DNA from: CAIVAT01 sp049317265
Lineage (GTDB): Bacteria; Bacteroidota; Bacteroidia; Bacteroidales; FEN-979
Direction: 5' to 3'
NCBI GenBank assembly: GCA_049317265.1
Contig: JBMOIP010000016.1
Span: 1-64,000 of the forward strand
DNA: 64,000 nt
A model generated the notes under the pieces. That model was not told where the DNA came from. It saw only the letters and a program-made list of their open reading frames with translations, and did not search any database. Numbering within the stretch: position 1 is the stretch's first letter; each line of letters starts with the position of its first letter. Made by a program: the position numbers and the translations under genes. Below, piece after piece: positions 51,019 through 60,473 of the stretch.

Positions 51019-53967
51019 ATGGCAAAAAGAGGATGTCATTTTCTGGTTTTACTTTTTTATGCGTTTAACGTAGAAGCGCAGCAACCTGTATGGCAAAGAA
51101 TCGGAACAAGCCAGGGACTTCCGGAAGCTTCATTTACCTGTTTTTACCGGTCGAAAGAGGGAGTTGTTTACGCGGGAACCCACGATGGGATTGTCGTGAT
51201 GGATGGCAACCGGTTTGAACGGATCACCACCTCCGGCGATCCCCTGAGCCAGGTGAATCCATTCATTTTTTGCATTACCACCACAGGGAAAGGGATAATT
51301 TATGCCGGATCCCGAAATGCCATATGGCGTTATGATCCTTTAAAACACAAACTTACAACATTGATCCATCCCTACGCACTGGTTGGCGGGGTCATGCAAC
51401 TTACCTTCAGCTCCGACTCCGCGTTTCTGATGGGTGCTACCAATTCCGGTTTGCTGAAGATCGATATCACCCGCGAACAGCTGAAGGTTACCGACAGCAT
51501 TAAAGCACCGGGTGTGCAGCGCTCATTCCAGGTCGAGGATAGATGGTACTGTTACCTCAACAGGAACAGCATTTCAGAAATCGGGGAAAATGGTTTGCAT
51601 ACCGTCCTCGAGGATGAAACAATCCGCGATGTGAGGTGGCTTAATGGCAAGCATAAATGGCTGATCCTTGCTACCTCCGGAGTTAGTCTTTTGAACCGCG
51701 ATGGCGGAGAACGCCTCTTTCTCCCTGTAGACGTTGACTGGAGAAATCTGCAGCAAAATCCCTACCTCTATCTCGACAGGGATGAAAACGTATATATCAA
51801 GTTCAATGAAGGTCTCCTGCAACTCGATCATGGAACGTTTCAACCCATGTTTCTTTTTGGCAATGAACCGGGAAATGATTACAGCCTCAGCAACTCTTCC
51901 GTGGACTATTTTTTTGAAGATCATGCAGGAACTTCATGGATTTCATGTAATTCTTCGGGGCTGAATTATTCCGATCACACCGGAAAGGATCTGTTATTCC
52001 TTACCAACAACGCCCTGGGGTGCCACACAGTTTGGTCTGCCTTTTTTGATGAAAAAAATTCATCTTTATGGCTCGGCACGGACCATGGCATCTCAAGGGG
52101 CCGGTTTAATGGCATTACATTCAGCGGGTCGCACTTTCTGGTGCCATCAGAATTGAAGAATTTTGCCGTCACCGGCATCATACCCCTTACCGATAAAGCT
52201 TTGCTGATCTGCAGTTTTGGCAATGGATGCTGGCTGGCCGACCGCCAATCCGGGGCATTGCAACCGGTTCATGAAATCAATAACCGCCTGGTAAACAAGA
52301 ATATTTATGGTGCCGTCAGGCTTGGTGATGATAAGTACCTCATCCTTGCCCAACTATCGGCTTGGGAGTGGTCACCCTCACGTAAAAGTGCGACCCCGTT
52401 TTTACCGGATTTAACCGGGCACAGCTTTAACATGGCCGCCTGCTCTCTCCCTTCAGGTGAAACTCTTTTTTCCAATGGCACCGGACTGATCGGCGTAGGA
52501 CCCGGTGGTAAGATCAGCTTCCACTATAAAAACAGGCCGGGTGATACGACTTCTATTTCAAGCAATGTCGTACTTCATCTGGAGGAGCTATCCAACCATT
52601 CACTCCTTGTCGGTACCATGGGCGGAGGCTTGTGCAGGTTTGATCCTGTAGCTGGAAAATTCCATAAAATCCCCCTGGTTTCAAATCCTGTCAATATTTA
52701 TGGTATCATGGAGACGTCGCCGGGCATTATTCTTCTTACAACTTCCAATGGCCTTTGCCTTTACCGTTCCGGGGATGAATCCTCTTCCATCCTGAACCAG
52801 GAAAACAGGCTTCCGTTCAACGACTTCAACCAGTTTGCCTTCCATAATGGTGAAAAATACCTCTTCACTGCAGGAGAAAAGGGAGTGCTGATCATGAATA
52901 AGGCCGGCATTCCCGGTTTATTTCATTCACAAAAGCAGATTGTTGTTAAAAAATCAGGAAAGATCTTTTCGGAATATACCTTATTTCCGGGCCAGAACAC
53001 CCTCGAAATACAGATCATGCTGCTGAATGGGCTTCCCAATCAATCAATGCAATTTCGGTACAAACTTGACGGATTTGAAAAGGTCTGGCATGAACTTCCC
53101 GACAACCAGGACCTGGTAACCTACAACTATCTTCCTCCCGGAGAGTACACCCTCTCCATCGAAGCAACTGATAAAAATGGCGTGTTTGTGGCAAATCCGT
53201 TGCATATGCCGGTTAAGGTAAAACCCCTTTTCTACCAGACGACTTTGTTCCGGGTGATTGCAGGACTGACGGTTCTTTTCCTCCTTATCCTTTTCGTCAG
53301 GTATCTCTCACAGATCCGACTGAAATGGCGATTGAAGAAACTGGAAGATGAACAGCGACTTAACCGGGAGCGGAGTCGCATTTCGCGTGAATTGCACGAC
53401 AATGTTGGAAGTCAGCTCACCTACCTGATTTCGGGGCTGGAATCTTCAGCCTATCTGTTGCAAAAACAACAGACAGAGAAATTATCATCCGATCTGATGA
53501 CAATGCAACACTCGGCCCGCGAAAGCATGCAGCAACTGAGGCAAGCCATCTGGACCCTTAATCATGATAAAATTACCTGCAGTGCACTCACCGATCAATT
53601 CAGGGTGTGGCTCAACCGCGTGTTGGAACCACACCAGGGAATCGTCTGCCGTTTTGAGACACAACTCGGTTCCGATCCCGTCCTTGACCCATTGAAGAGC
53701 CTCAACATCTTCAGGATGATGCAGGAGTCGGTCAATAATGTGATTAAACATGCAGGTCCGTGTAACCTCTTGATATCATTGACCACCCAACTGAAGGATG
53801 TAAAAGTCGTCATTTCCGATACCGGTAAAGGGTTCACCCCCGGTGAAGATGAGGGCACGGGAATGGGATCGCTTCGAAAGCGGGCGGAGGAAGCGGGTAT
53901 TATCCTCAGAGTGCATTCGCAGGGAGGCGAAGGGACAACGATTACGATCGGGTTCGGGCTTAAATAG
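51019..53967 (+). CDS. Beta-propeller sensor histidine kinase (NarL/DegS type)
   Basis: A 982-residue hybrid-free histidine kinase: signal peptide, a long periplasmic region of about 630 residues with propeller blades (VYAGTHDGIVVMDGNRFE, LWLGTDHGIS), and a Y_Y_Y domain (about 650-735; RYKLDGFEKVWHELPDN, YNYLPPGEYTLSIEA). A transmembrane helix follows (about 750-770), then the HisKA_3 box RISRELHDNVGSQLTYL with phosphoacceptor His793, and a HATPase domain with DTGKGF and GMGSLRKRAEEAG. It signals to the response regulator immediately downstream. The periplasmic architecture resembles sugar-sensing Bacteroidota systems; the ligand is unknown. Confidence 0.92.
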   Translation: MAKRGCHFLVLLFYAFNVEAQQPVWQRIGTSQGLPEASFTCFYRSKEGVVYAGTHDGIVVMDGNRFERITTSGDPLSQVNPFIFCITTTGKGIIYAGSRNAIWRYDPLKHKLTTLIHPYALVGGVMQLTFSSDSAFLMGATNSGLLKIDITREQLKVTDSIKAPGVQRSFQVEDRWYCYLNRNSISEIGENGLHTVLEDETIRDVRWLNGKHKWLILATSGVSLLNRDGGERLFLPVDVDWRNLQQNPYLYLDRDENVYIKFNEGLLQLDHGTFQPMFLFGNEPGNDYSLSNSSVDYFFEDHAGTSWISCNSSGLNYSDHTGKDLLFLTNNALGCHTVWSAFFDEKNSSLWLGTDHGISRGRFNGITFSGSHFLVPSELKNFAVTGIIPLTDKALLICSFGNGCWLADRQSGALQPVHEINNRLVNKNIYGAVRLGDDKYLILAQLSAWEWSPSRKSATPFLPDLTGHSFNMAACSLPSGETLFSNGTGLIGVGPGGKISFHYKNRPGDTTSISSNVVLHLEELSNHSLLVGTMGGGLCRFDPVAGKFHKIPLVSNPVNIYGIMETSPGIILLTTSNGLCLYRSGDESSSILNQENRLPFNDFNQFAFHNGEKYLFTAGEKGVLIMNKAGIPGLFHSQKQIVVKKSGKIFSEYTLFPGQNTLEIQIMLLNGLPNQSMQFRYKLDGFEKVWHELPDNQDLVTYNYLPPGEYTLSIEATDKNGVFVANPLHMPVKVKPLFYQTTLFRVIAGLTVLFLLILFVRYLSQIRLKWRLKKLEDEQRLNRERSRISRELHDNVGSQLTYLISGLESSAYLLQKQQTEKLSSDLMTMQHSARESMQQLRQAIWTLNHDKITCSALTDQFRVWLNRVLEPHQGIVCRFETQLGSDPVLDPLKSLNIFRMMQESVNNVIKHAGPCNLLISLTTQLKDVKVVISDTGKGFTPGEDEGTGMGSLRKRAEEAGIILRVHSQGGEGTTITIGFGLK

Positions 53968-54003
53968 GCCGATTGGCGGATGGTTCAACCCGGAATAGCT
54001 CAC

Positions 54004-54011
54004 TATCTTTG
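54004..54011 (+). promoter_or_regulatory. Possible -7 motif for the response regulator
   Basis: TATCTTTG in the 54-bp spacer, 10 nt before the ATG at 54022; a very short leader would result, so the regulator may have its own weak promoter in addition to read-through. Confidence 0.35.
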
Positions 54012-54021
54012 AAGAAAAAAA

Positions 54022-54678
54022 ATGGAGATCATTACAATTGGTATTGTTGACGATAATGTTCCTCTTGCCAGGCAACTCGGGTCGAGGTTGTCGATGGTTG
54101 AAGAGGCTGATGTTTTGTTCACGCTTCACTCCGGCCAAAAAACCATCGAATGGATGCATCAGCATGCCAATCATCCCGATATCATCCTGATGGATATCGA
54201 GATGCCCGGGATGAACGGGGTGGAGACCACATTCCGGATCAGGCAGGATTTTCCGGGGCAGGTTATCATCATGTTCACCGTTTTTGAAGACGAAGAGAAT
54301 ATTTTCAACGCCATCAAGGCCGGTGCTTCCGGATACCTGTTGAAGGATGAACCCATGGAGAGGATGCTCCGCGCTTTTTCAGAGGTAAAGGGTGGTGGCG
54401 CTCCTATGTCGGCGATGATTGCATCCAAGGCGCTCCGCATGATGGTGAGTGGCTACCAGCCGGATACAAAACTTGTTTTCAGTGCAGATCCTGATGCGCA
54501 GCTGACTCCCCGGGAGACAGAAATTCTCCGGTTCCTCTCCACCGGCCTCCGTAATGCAGAGGTGGCCGAAAGGCTGTTTATCGCCCCGGCCACCGTAAAG
54601 AAACACATTGAAAATATCTACGCGAAACTACGCCTGCAAAGCAGGGTTGAACTGGTTAACTGGTATAAGAACAAGTGA
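54022..54678 (+). CDS. LuxR/NarL-family response regulator
   Basis: A 218-residue regulator: receiver domain (residues 1-about 120) with acidic pocket IVDDN, phosphoacceptor Asp58 in ILMDIEMPGMNG and the conserved Lys in GYLLKDEP. Then a GerE-type DNA-binding domain (about 155-218; LTPRETEILRFLSTGLRN, APATVKKHIENIYAKL). It is the cognate partner of the histidine kinase 55 bp upstream. Likely targets are local envelope genes, such as the divergent exported and lipoprotein genes (54685-57841), but no operator was identified. Confidence 0.93.
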   Translation: MEIITIGIVDDNVPLARQLGSRLSMVEEADVLFTLHSGQKTIEWMHQHANHPDIILMDIEMPGMNGVETTFRIRQDFPGQVIIMFTVFEDEENIFNAIKAGASGYLLKDEPMERMLRAFSEVKGGGAPMSAMIASKALRMMVSGYQPDTKLVFSADPDAQLTPRETEILRFLSTGLRNAEVAERLFIAPATVKKHIENIYAKLRLQSRVELVNWYKNK

Positions 54679-54684
54679 GTTTTC

Positions 54685-55716
54685 TCATTTGTATTTAAAC
54701 GGTTTCCATCCGCCGGTGATCCACATATTCAAGGTATAGTTGTTCCCCCCGCAGATTTTGGCAAGCAGTTTATCGAAATCGCTGAAGTCGCTCCTCGCGC
54801 CACTCTTATTTTTCGCGAACACGATGATGTTAAGCCCCTCTTTGGTTTCCAGCATGTTATCGGTGTCAAAGGCGCCCATTTTCACAGCGCTGTAAACATT
54901 TCCTTCATGGTATCCGGTAGCCGGATTGATGGCAATGTACTTCTTATCGGGGTTTTTCGGAACCGGGTTGGGACCATACAGGGCTGTGGAGACCGATTGA
55001 ACACTGATGGTACCATTTCCGTCAACTCCCATCTGTATCTTGATGATCATGGCAGCATCAAGCCCAAGGGCTTTGATTTTGGCAGTTATTGCGTCCATAT
55101 AGGCTGGCATGGTCAGGTTTTCAGCATAGTAAGTCATGTAGTTGCCGGGAACTGCCAACGTATTGGCCGAACTTTCGGAACTCATCATCTTTGCAAGTCC
55201 TTTCTCCCTGAAATCGAAGGTATGGTATATTTCACGCAAAGCAGCCGTATTTGCGAACTCTTCTGGTGTAAGCAGCGTTGCACCGTAGTTTCCAAAGTCT
55301 TTCTTCAGCGCTTCGATGCTCATGCTGTATAGGCCGTCGGCCAGCTCTTTTGTCCCAGAAGCCGACAGGTATCCGGATTCTGTGCGGCTGATGGTGAGGT
55401 TGCCGTAGGTTCTTCCTGACTGTTCAAAAAAGCCCGGGTCGAAGACCATGAAGGAGAGCAGCCCCACCCGTTTGGGAAACTGTTTCAGGGCAGGCGACCA
55501 GGCATACATTCCGTGGCCGTCTTCAAAGCCCTGGTTCTGGTACATCAGCGCTTTCGCCGACTTCCAGAAATCTTCATCCTTCTGTGCAAGAAATTTGCTG
55601 ATCGTCATGCCTTTGTCGAATACCTTCATCAGCTTGGGGTCATCGCTCTGGGTCTGGGCAACAAGAGTTGCATAAACAGGGGATAATAGCATCAGTATGA
55701 TTATTATTCGTCTCAT
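54685..55716 (-). CDS. Exported protein of unknown function
   Basis: A 343-residue protein with a signal peptide (MRRIIIILMLLSPVYATLVAQ) and no lipobox. The mature part is mixed alpha/beta with YGNLTISRTESGYLSASGT, a strand-rich centre (AAMIIKIQMGVDGNGTISVQ, VSTALYGPNPVP) and the ending LNMWITGGWKPFKYK. I do not recognise the family. It is the last gene of a co-directional run with two lipoproteins (60-bp gap) and ends 6 bp from the response regulator stop in convergent orientation. Confidence 0.7.
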   Translation of the reverse strand: MRRIIIILMLLSPVYATLVAQTQSDDPKLMKVFDKGMTISKFLAQKDEDFWKSAKALMYQNQGFEDGHGMYAWSPALKQFPKRVGLLSFMVFDPGFFEQSGRTYGNLTISRTESGYLSASGTKELADGLYSMSIEALKKDFGNYGATLLTPEEFANTAALREIYHTFDFREKGLAKMMSSESSANTLAVPGNYMTYYAENLTMPAYMDAITAKIKALGLDAAMIIKIQMGVDGNGTISVQSVSTALYGPNPVPKNPDKKYIAINPATGYHEGNVYSAVKMGAFDTDNMLETKEGLNIIVFAKNKSGARSDFSDFDKLLAKICGGNNYTLNMWITGGWKPFKYK

Positions 55717-55776
55717 TGTATTGTAATTGATTGATCCTGCCTACTCTGTACGGTTTTCGGCCTCCCCGTTTGATGG

Positions 55777-56550
55777 TTATTGAATACGGATGGTATGCTG
55801 TATGACATGGGTCCTTCCTTTTGTGGTGACCAGTTCGAACCGGTGAACAACGCCGCTTCCCGGGGGAAGCGCAGGTACCTGGTAATCGTATTCCCGGAGA
55901 TATCCTGTCTGGTAAAAGAAGAAATCTCCGCTTCCAAATGTGTTTACCAGTGATTCGGCGCCAAACCCTGCTTTCAGGTAGACCTTCATGGTGGAGATCT
56001 GATCATCGGCAATTAGCGGTGAATAGAATGGCCTGATGGTAAGACTGCTGCCGGCAGGCAACGTATCGCTGCTGTTGAAATCATAGAACCGGAACAGGAA
56101 GGGATAGTTGATGGGCTGAAGTTTGAAGGTGGTGTGACCGGTTGTAACCTGTCCATCGCCTCGTGTTGCTTCAACCTGTAAGGTTACATGGTTGATGGAA
56201 GCAGCAAAATTCGAATAGTTGATGTCAAAAGTTATTGAATCGACCAGGAATCCGGTTCCGCCCGGTTCCGGGGTATAACTGGTAGAGGTCATTTCATTTC
56301 CGTCATAAAGCACCACATAGCGCACCCGCGTTAATGATGGCGACTCAATAAGCGCTTTCCCGAAGAAATGATAATCGGTTGCCAGGTAGATGGTGTCGAG
56401 ATTGATGTTCTCGGTATTTCCATACTCCGTGATGGTAATACCAACCTCCTTCAGGTCATTGGATTCGTTTTTTTTGCATGAACTGAATATGAGTAATGTA
56501 ATGAGGATGAATGCTGCCTTTGTATAATTTGAGAAGATCATTGTGTTCAT
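55777..56550 (-). CDS. Lipoprotein of unknown function
   Basis: A 257-residue lipoprotein with lipobox LIFSSC (Cys25), followed by KKNESNDL. The rest is all-beta: an Ig-like first half (VRYVVLYDGNEMTSTSY, INHVTLQVEATRGDGQ) and a second beta region (SSLTIRPFYSPLIADDQ). No catalytic residues stand out. It is 17 bp after the lipoprotein at 56567 and probably co-expressed; together they may form a surface complex. Confidence 0.65.
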   Translation of the reverse strand: MNTMIFSNYTKAAFILITLLIFSSCKKNESNDLKEVGITITEYGNTENINLDTIYLATDYHFFGKALIESPSLTRVRYVVLYDGNEMTSTSYTPEPGGTGFLVDSITFDINYSNFAASINHVTLQVEATRGDGQVTTGHTTFKLQPINYPFLFRFYDFNSSDTLPAGSSLTIRPFYSPLIADDQISTMKVYLKAGFGAESLVNTFGSGDFFFYQTGYLREYDYQVPALPPGSGVVHRFELVTTKGRTHVIQHTIRIQ

Positions 56551-56566
56551 TGGTTAAAATTTGAAA

Positions 56567-57841
56567 TTAATTGAGTTCGATGATATCGATGGGACTGTAG
56601 AACAATCCGTTATTGGCTGAAAAGGTCTCACTTGCGATCCACAATTTCGAATTATCCGACCATACTCCGCGAACCGTCATCAGGTCGTTATTGATCATCT
56701 TGAGCAGGGTAAATACACCTCCGTTCAATTGATATACCGACCTTTTATTGTCGAGAAGCCCTGTAATGTTGCTTGTTCCGTAGGTGGTAAGTTTGTTGTC
56801 ATAGACGCAGAAATTCAACTCCCGGGCATTGTCCGAAGGAAATGGAACCTGGTCGGCCACCATTTCCAGTGCAGTGCCGTTGAATTTAAATACCGCCAGG
56901 GTATTGTTTTCCCGAAGCATCAGGATAAAGGGATTTTCACCATTCCTCACCATCCGGATCGGAAATGGTTCATAGTATGTTTGAATATTGATCCCGGCAA
57001 CCTTACGGATACCCTGTAATGAAAGCTGTCCCAGGTTAAACCAGCTTACCCCGTCAAAACCTGCCAGGTTCATCGTTCCGTCCAGCTCTCCACTGCTGCG
57101 GCTCGTATAGGCCAGAAAGCCATTACCCGAAGAGGTCACCATATAACCATATCCCTGTATCCCAGGAACGAGTCCGCTCATGGTTTGGCCCTGCCAGGCG
57201 GATCCCAGGAATTTAAAATGCTTCATGACAGGCATTTCCAGCCCGTTGTAGATATACCCCCCGACACCTGTTACCAGGGAGTTGTTTTCTGCCACCTCGA
57301 TGGGATAGTCATTATAATCGCCTCCGCTGGTGAGACCCGATGAGGAGCAAAACGACTGCTGCCAGGTGAGGGAAGCAGCGTGGATGTCATACCAGCGGTA
57401 AGTGGTAAAGAGGTTCCCCTGGCCATCGATGTTGTAACCAAGCACCCGCTTGTATTGACTGCTTACCGCAGGATCTCCGCATGGAGCAAAAACCTGTTTG
57501 TTGAATTTCCCGTTTTCGATGGTCCCGAAATAGGTGGTATAGTGACCCTGGGGCATGCTCAGGGTGTGTTCCTCAATGTTCCATGCAGCGTAAATCTTGT
57601 TATTAACTTGCCGGACATCAAGCGGAGTGAGAAAATAGCCGGGATTTGTGAACCTGTAACGCTCAGTATAGCTGTCGAGCCTTGCCAGGAAGGTAAATCC
57701 AAGCGCCTGGTATTGACTGGCCGGTGATATATTTGTAGGACCGGCAGGCGTGTTTGTTTCGCTTTTTTTACAGGCAGACTGAACCAATACAAGCCCAAGC
57801 AATATCAGAATAATTGATGATGAGATGTTTTTCTGTTTCAT
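56567..57841 (-). CDS. Lipoprotein, likely beta-propeller
   Basis: A 424-residue lipoprotein (lipobox LVQSAC, Cys24, followed by KKSE). It is beta-rich with recurrent blade-like phrases: NNKIYAAWNIEEH, QGNLFTTYRWYD, GNGFLAYTSRSS, ENPFILMLRENNTLAVFKF and NSKLWIASETF. This suggests a six- or seven-bladed propeller. The family is not recognised by name. It is first in the run 56567, 55777, 54685, with a -7 motif 22 nt upstream. Propeller lipoproteins are often surface-exposed binding proteins in Bacteroidota. Confidence 0.65.
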   Translation of the reverse strand: MKQKNISSSIILILLGLVLVQSACKKSETNTPAGPTNISPASQYQALGFTFLARLDSYTERYRFTNPGYFLTPLDVRQVNNKIYAAWNIEEHTLSMPQGHYTTYFGTIENGKFNKQVFAPCGDPAVSSQYKRVLGYNIDGQGNLFTTYRWYDIHAASLTWQQSFCSSSGLTSGGDYNDYPIEVAENNSLVTGVGGYIYNGLEMPVMKHFKFLGSAWQGQTMSGLVPGIQGYGYMVTSSGNGFLAYTSRSSGELDGTMNLAGFDGVSWFNLGQLSLQGIRKVAGINIQTYYEPFPIRMVRNGENPFILMLRENNTLAVFKFNGTALEMVADQVPFPSDNARELNFCVYDNKLTTYGTSNITGLLDNKRSVYQLNGGVFTLLKMINNDLMTVRGVWSDNSKLWIASETFSANNGLFYSPIDIIELN

Positions 57842-57862
57842 GGTTCAAAGGAGTTGACGATG

Positions 57863-57870
57863 CAAAACTA
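57863..57870 (-). promoter_or_regulatory. -7 motif for the lipoprotein operon
   Basis: TAGTTTTG on the minus strand, 22 nt before the ATG at 57841. Confidence 0.5.
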
Positions 57871-57971
57871 AGCCTCGTCGAAAATCCCCGAAATACGTCA
57901 TTTGGCCTATTTTTACATTTCAGTGCTTTTTCTCCTCATTAAGCCGCTTCTGCATCATGGACTTTTTTTCG

Positions 57972-57979
57972 TAATTTTG
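57972..57979 (+). promoter_or_regulatory. -7 motif for the TonB-dependent receptor gene
   Basis: TAATTTTG, 66 nt before the ATG at 58046, leaving a leader of about 60 nt. Confidence 0.45.
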
Positions 57980-58045
57980 TGATATGACATTGACCGGCTG
58001 TCCTTCTATCAATCTTTTACTAATACGCTGTTTCCCAACTACTTT

Positions 58046-60469
58046 ATGCCTCGTTATCTTCCCTTCCTGCTCCTCCTGATCCTTTTTTCAACCCTGCATC
58101 TCACCCTGTTTTCCCAGGGTAAAGGGCCGGGTGCCATCTCCGGAAAAGTAGTTGATGCTCAGAATCATTCACCCATTGAGTATGCCAACATGGTGTTGCT
58201 GGATTCAATATCAGGTAAAATGATAACCGGTATGGTGACAGACAGCAGCGGATCTTTCCGCCTGGTAAATATTCCCGTTGGCATCTATCTGCTTGACTAC
58301 AGCTTTGTCGGGTACGAAAAGCAGCGGACCAAAGCGATTCATCTCAGCAAGTTACACCCAAAGATTGACCTTGGAACCCTCAACCTGGGCTCCTCCTCCG
58401 TCACCATGGATGAAGTTACCATCACTGCCGAAAAATCAATGATGATCAACAAGATCGACCGGAAGGTGTTCAATGTTCAGAAGGATATCCAGGCCCAAAC
58501 CGGCACCGTAAGCGACGTTTTGCAAACCATTCCGTCGGTATCCGTGGATATGGACGGGAACATCAGCCTCCGGGGTTCGGGAAATGTGACCATCCTGATC
58601 AACGGGCGGCCTTCTGTGATGAGCAATTCGGCCAACCTGGAACAGATGCCTGCGTCGCTGATCGAAAAAATTGAGGTCATCACCAACCCCTCTGCCAAAT
58701 ACAAACCCGATGGAACTGCCGGAATCATCAACATCATCCTTAAAAAAGAACAGAAAGCCGGGATGAACGGTATCCTGGGCGCCAATGCCGGAAGCAATGA
58801 CCGTTACAATACCAACCTGCAACTCAACTATAATAAAGGGAAGGTCAATCTTTTCGGCAGTTATGGATTCAGGCAGGATTACCGCAAAAGGTCCACCGAA
58901 CTCACCTCTCAAAGTATCAACGATTCAACACACACCTCAACATACTATCAGCAAAGTTCAACAGGTTATGGGAAACCCAGGTCGCACCTCGCACAGCTGG
59001 GCATCGACTGGTCACCCACCAAAAAGGATGCAACCGGGTTATCGGGAACTTTCAACGCCCGGAAAATCGAGCGGGAGGATGAAACCTACAATAACTACCA
59101 GGATTCGACCCGGCAGCCAACCCAGGTCTTTACCCGCTATCACACGGGCACGGAAAGCGAAACGAGCATTGGCCTGAAAGCCTATTATGAGCACACCTTC
59201 GACAAGGAGGACGAACATGTATTGAAGGCTGATGTTGAGTTCCAGTCGGAAGTCGGACCGGAAGACCAGGTCTACACCAATGTTTACTCCTTTCCCGACG
59301 CGAATCCCGAACAGAAAAACAGGGCTACCGCGGATAACTCACAAAAGGAAGTAACTGTTACCGTGAGTTATAACCGACCACTATGGGAAGAGGCCTCCCT
59401 GGAGGTTGGATATGAAGGCAACATGCAGCTGATCGATTATACCCAGAAAGTGTATGAATGGGATTATCCTTCCTCACAATGGAGTATGGACACCTCCCTG
59501 AACAACAGCTTTTTCTCAAATCAAACGGTCCATGCCCTCTACACCACGCTCAGCTGGAGCTGGAAAAAATTCAGTGTGATGGGCGGACTGCGGGCAGAAG
59601 AGGCCCTGACCTACCTTGATTTCAGAACGGTTGATACAAGCACGAACACAAACTATTTTGCCCTCTATCCCACCATCCACATGAACATTGCGTCCGGGAA
59701 AAACGAGTGGCAGTTCAACTACAGCCGAAGGGTGAACCGCCCCGACGGAGAGGACATGAATCCCGTTCCGGGGTACCGTGATCCCCGCAATATCGTGGTT
59801 GGAAATCCCAACCTTAAACCTGAAGATATCCACTCGCTGGAATTCGGATATGCCGCCAAATTGGGAAAGACAAGTTTAATCCCAACCCTGTTTTACAGGT
59901 ATAAGGTCAATGGTTTCACCATGGTGACCAGTAACCTGAACGATTCGGTACTCGTTACTACCTTCGAAAACCTCGCAAAGGACCAATCGGCAGGACTCGA
60001 CCTGAGCGGAACGTCTCAAATAGCGGGGATCATCAACCTGAACTACAGTGCTTCGGGGTTCTACAGCCAGATTGATGCATCAAACATAGGCTACAGCAGC
60101 GCCAAATCCACCTTTTCATGGAATGCAAAACTCAATGCTTCCGTGATCATCACCAAAACCACCCTATTCCAGGTAACTGGCCAATATCGTTCAGAAGCAT
60201 TGACTGCCCAGGGATTCCGCAGGCCTTCATGGGTGGTGAACCTTGGATTCAGGCAGGATTTCTGGAAGAAAAAACTCTCGCTGATCGTTACCGTTTCAGA
60301 CCTTTTCAACTCCCAGTCTATGAAAACCAGCATCAACTCCCCTACCCTTGTCCAGGAGTCAACGCGGCGCCGCGATGCCAGGGTAATCTACGGTGGTTTT
60401 GTCTTCAACTTCGGCACTACCGGGAAAAAACACAAAGACGCAAAGTTCGAATTCGACAACGGAATGTAA
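58046..60469 (+). CDS. TonB-dependent receptor-type outer membrane protein
   Basis: An 807-residue outer-membrane protein: signal peptide, then a carboxypeptidase-regulatory-like domain (about 32-110; AISGKVVDAQNHSPIEYANM). A plug domain follows (about 125-230; DVLQTIPSVSVDMDGNISLR, NPSAKYKPDGTAGIINIIL), then a beta-barrel of the OMP_b-brl_3 type with conserved RRVNRPDGEDMNPVPGYRDP, NPNLKPEDIHSLEFG and terminal RVIYGGFVFNFG. Such receptors import nutrients or siderophores by TonB energy. No SusD partner is next to it, so a polysaccharide system is unlikely. uvrC starts 4 bp after its stop. Confidence 0.9.
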   Translation: MPRYLPFLLLLILFSTLHLTLFSQGKGPGAISGKVVDAQNHSPIEYANMVLLDSISGKMITGMVTDSSGSFRLVNIPVGIYLLDYSFVGYEKQRTKAIHLSKLHPKIDLGTLNLGSSSVTMDEVTITAEKSMMINKIDRKVFNVQKDIQAQTGTVSDVLQTIPSVSVDMDGNISLRGSGNVTILINGRPSVMSNSANLEQMPASLIEKIEVITNPSAKYKPDGTAGIINIILKKEQKAGMNGILGANAGSNDRYNTNLQLNYNKGKVNLFGSYGFRQDYRKRSTELTSQSINDSTHTSTYYQQSSTGYGKPRSHLAQLGIDWSPTKKDATGLSGTFNARKIEREDETYNNYQDSTRQPTQVFTRYHTGTESETSIGLKAYYEHTFDKEDEHVLKADVEFQSEVGPEDQVYTNVYSFPDANPEQKNRATADNSQKEVTVTVSYNRPLWEEASLEVGYEGNMQLIDYTQKVYEWDYPSSQWSMDTSLNNSFFSNQTVHALYTTLSWSWKKFSVMGGLRAEEALTYLDFRTVDTSTNTNYFALYPTIHMNIASGKNEWQFNYSRRVNRPDGEDMNPVPGYRDPRNIVVGNPNLKPEDIHSLEFGYAAKLGKTSLIPTLFYRYKVNGFTMVTSNLNDSVLVTTFENLAKDQSAGLDLSGTSQIAGIINLNYSASGFYSQIDASNIGYSSAKSTFSWNAKLNASVIITKTTLFQVTGQYRSEALTAQGFRRPSWVVNLGFRQDFWKKKLSLIVTVSDLFNSQSMKTSINSPTLVQESTRRRDARVIYGGFVFNFGTTGKKHKDAKFEFDNGM

Positions 60470-60473
60470 TTCA

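Noticed and set aside
58046..60469. SusC/SusD polysaccharide-utilisation pair
   Set aside because: No SusD-like lipoprotein is adjacent and the barrel is of the OMP_b-brl_3 type, not SusC.
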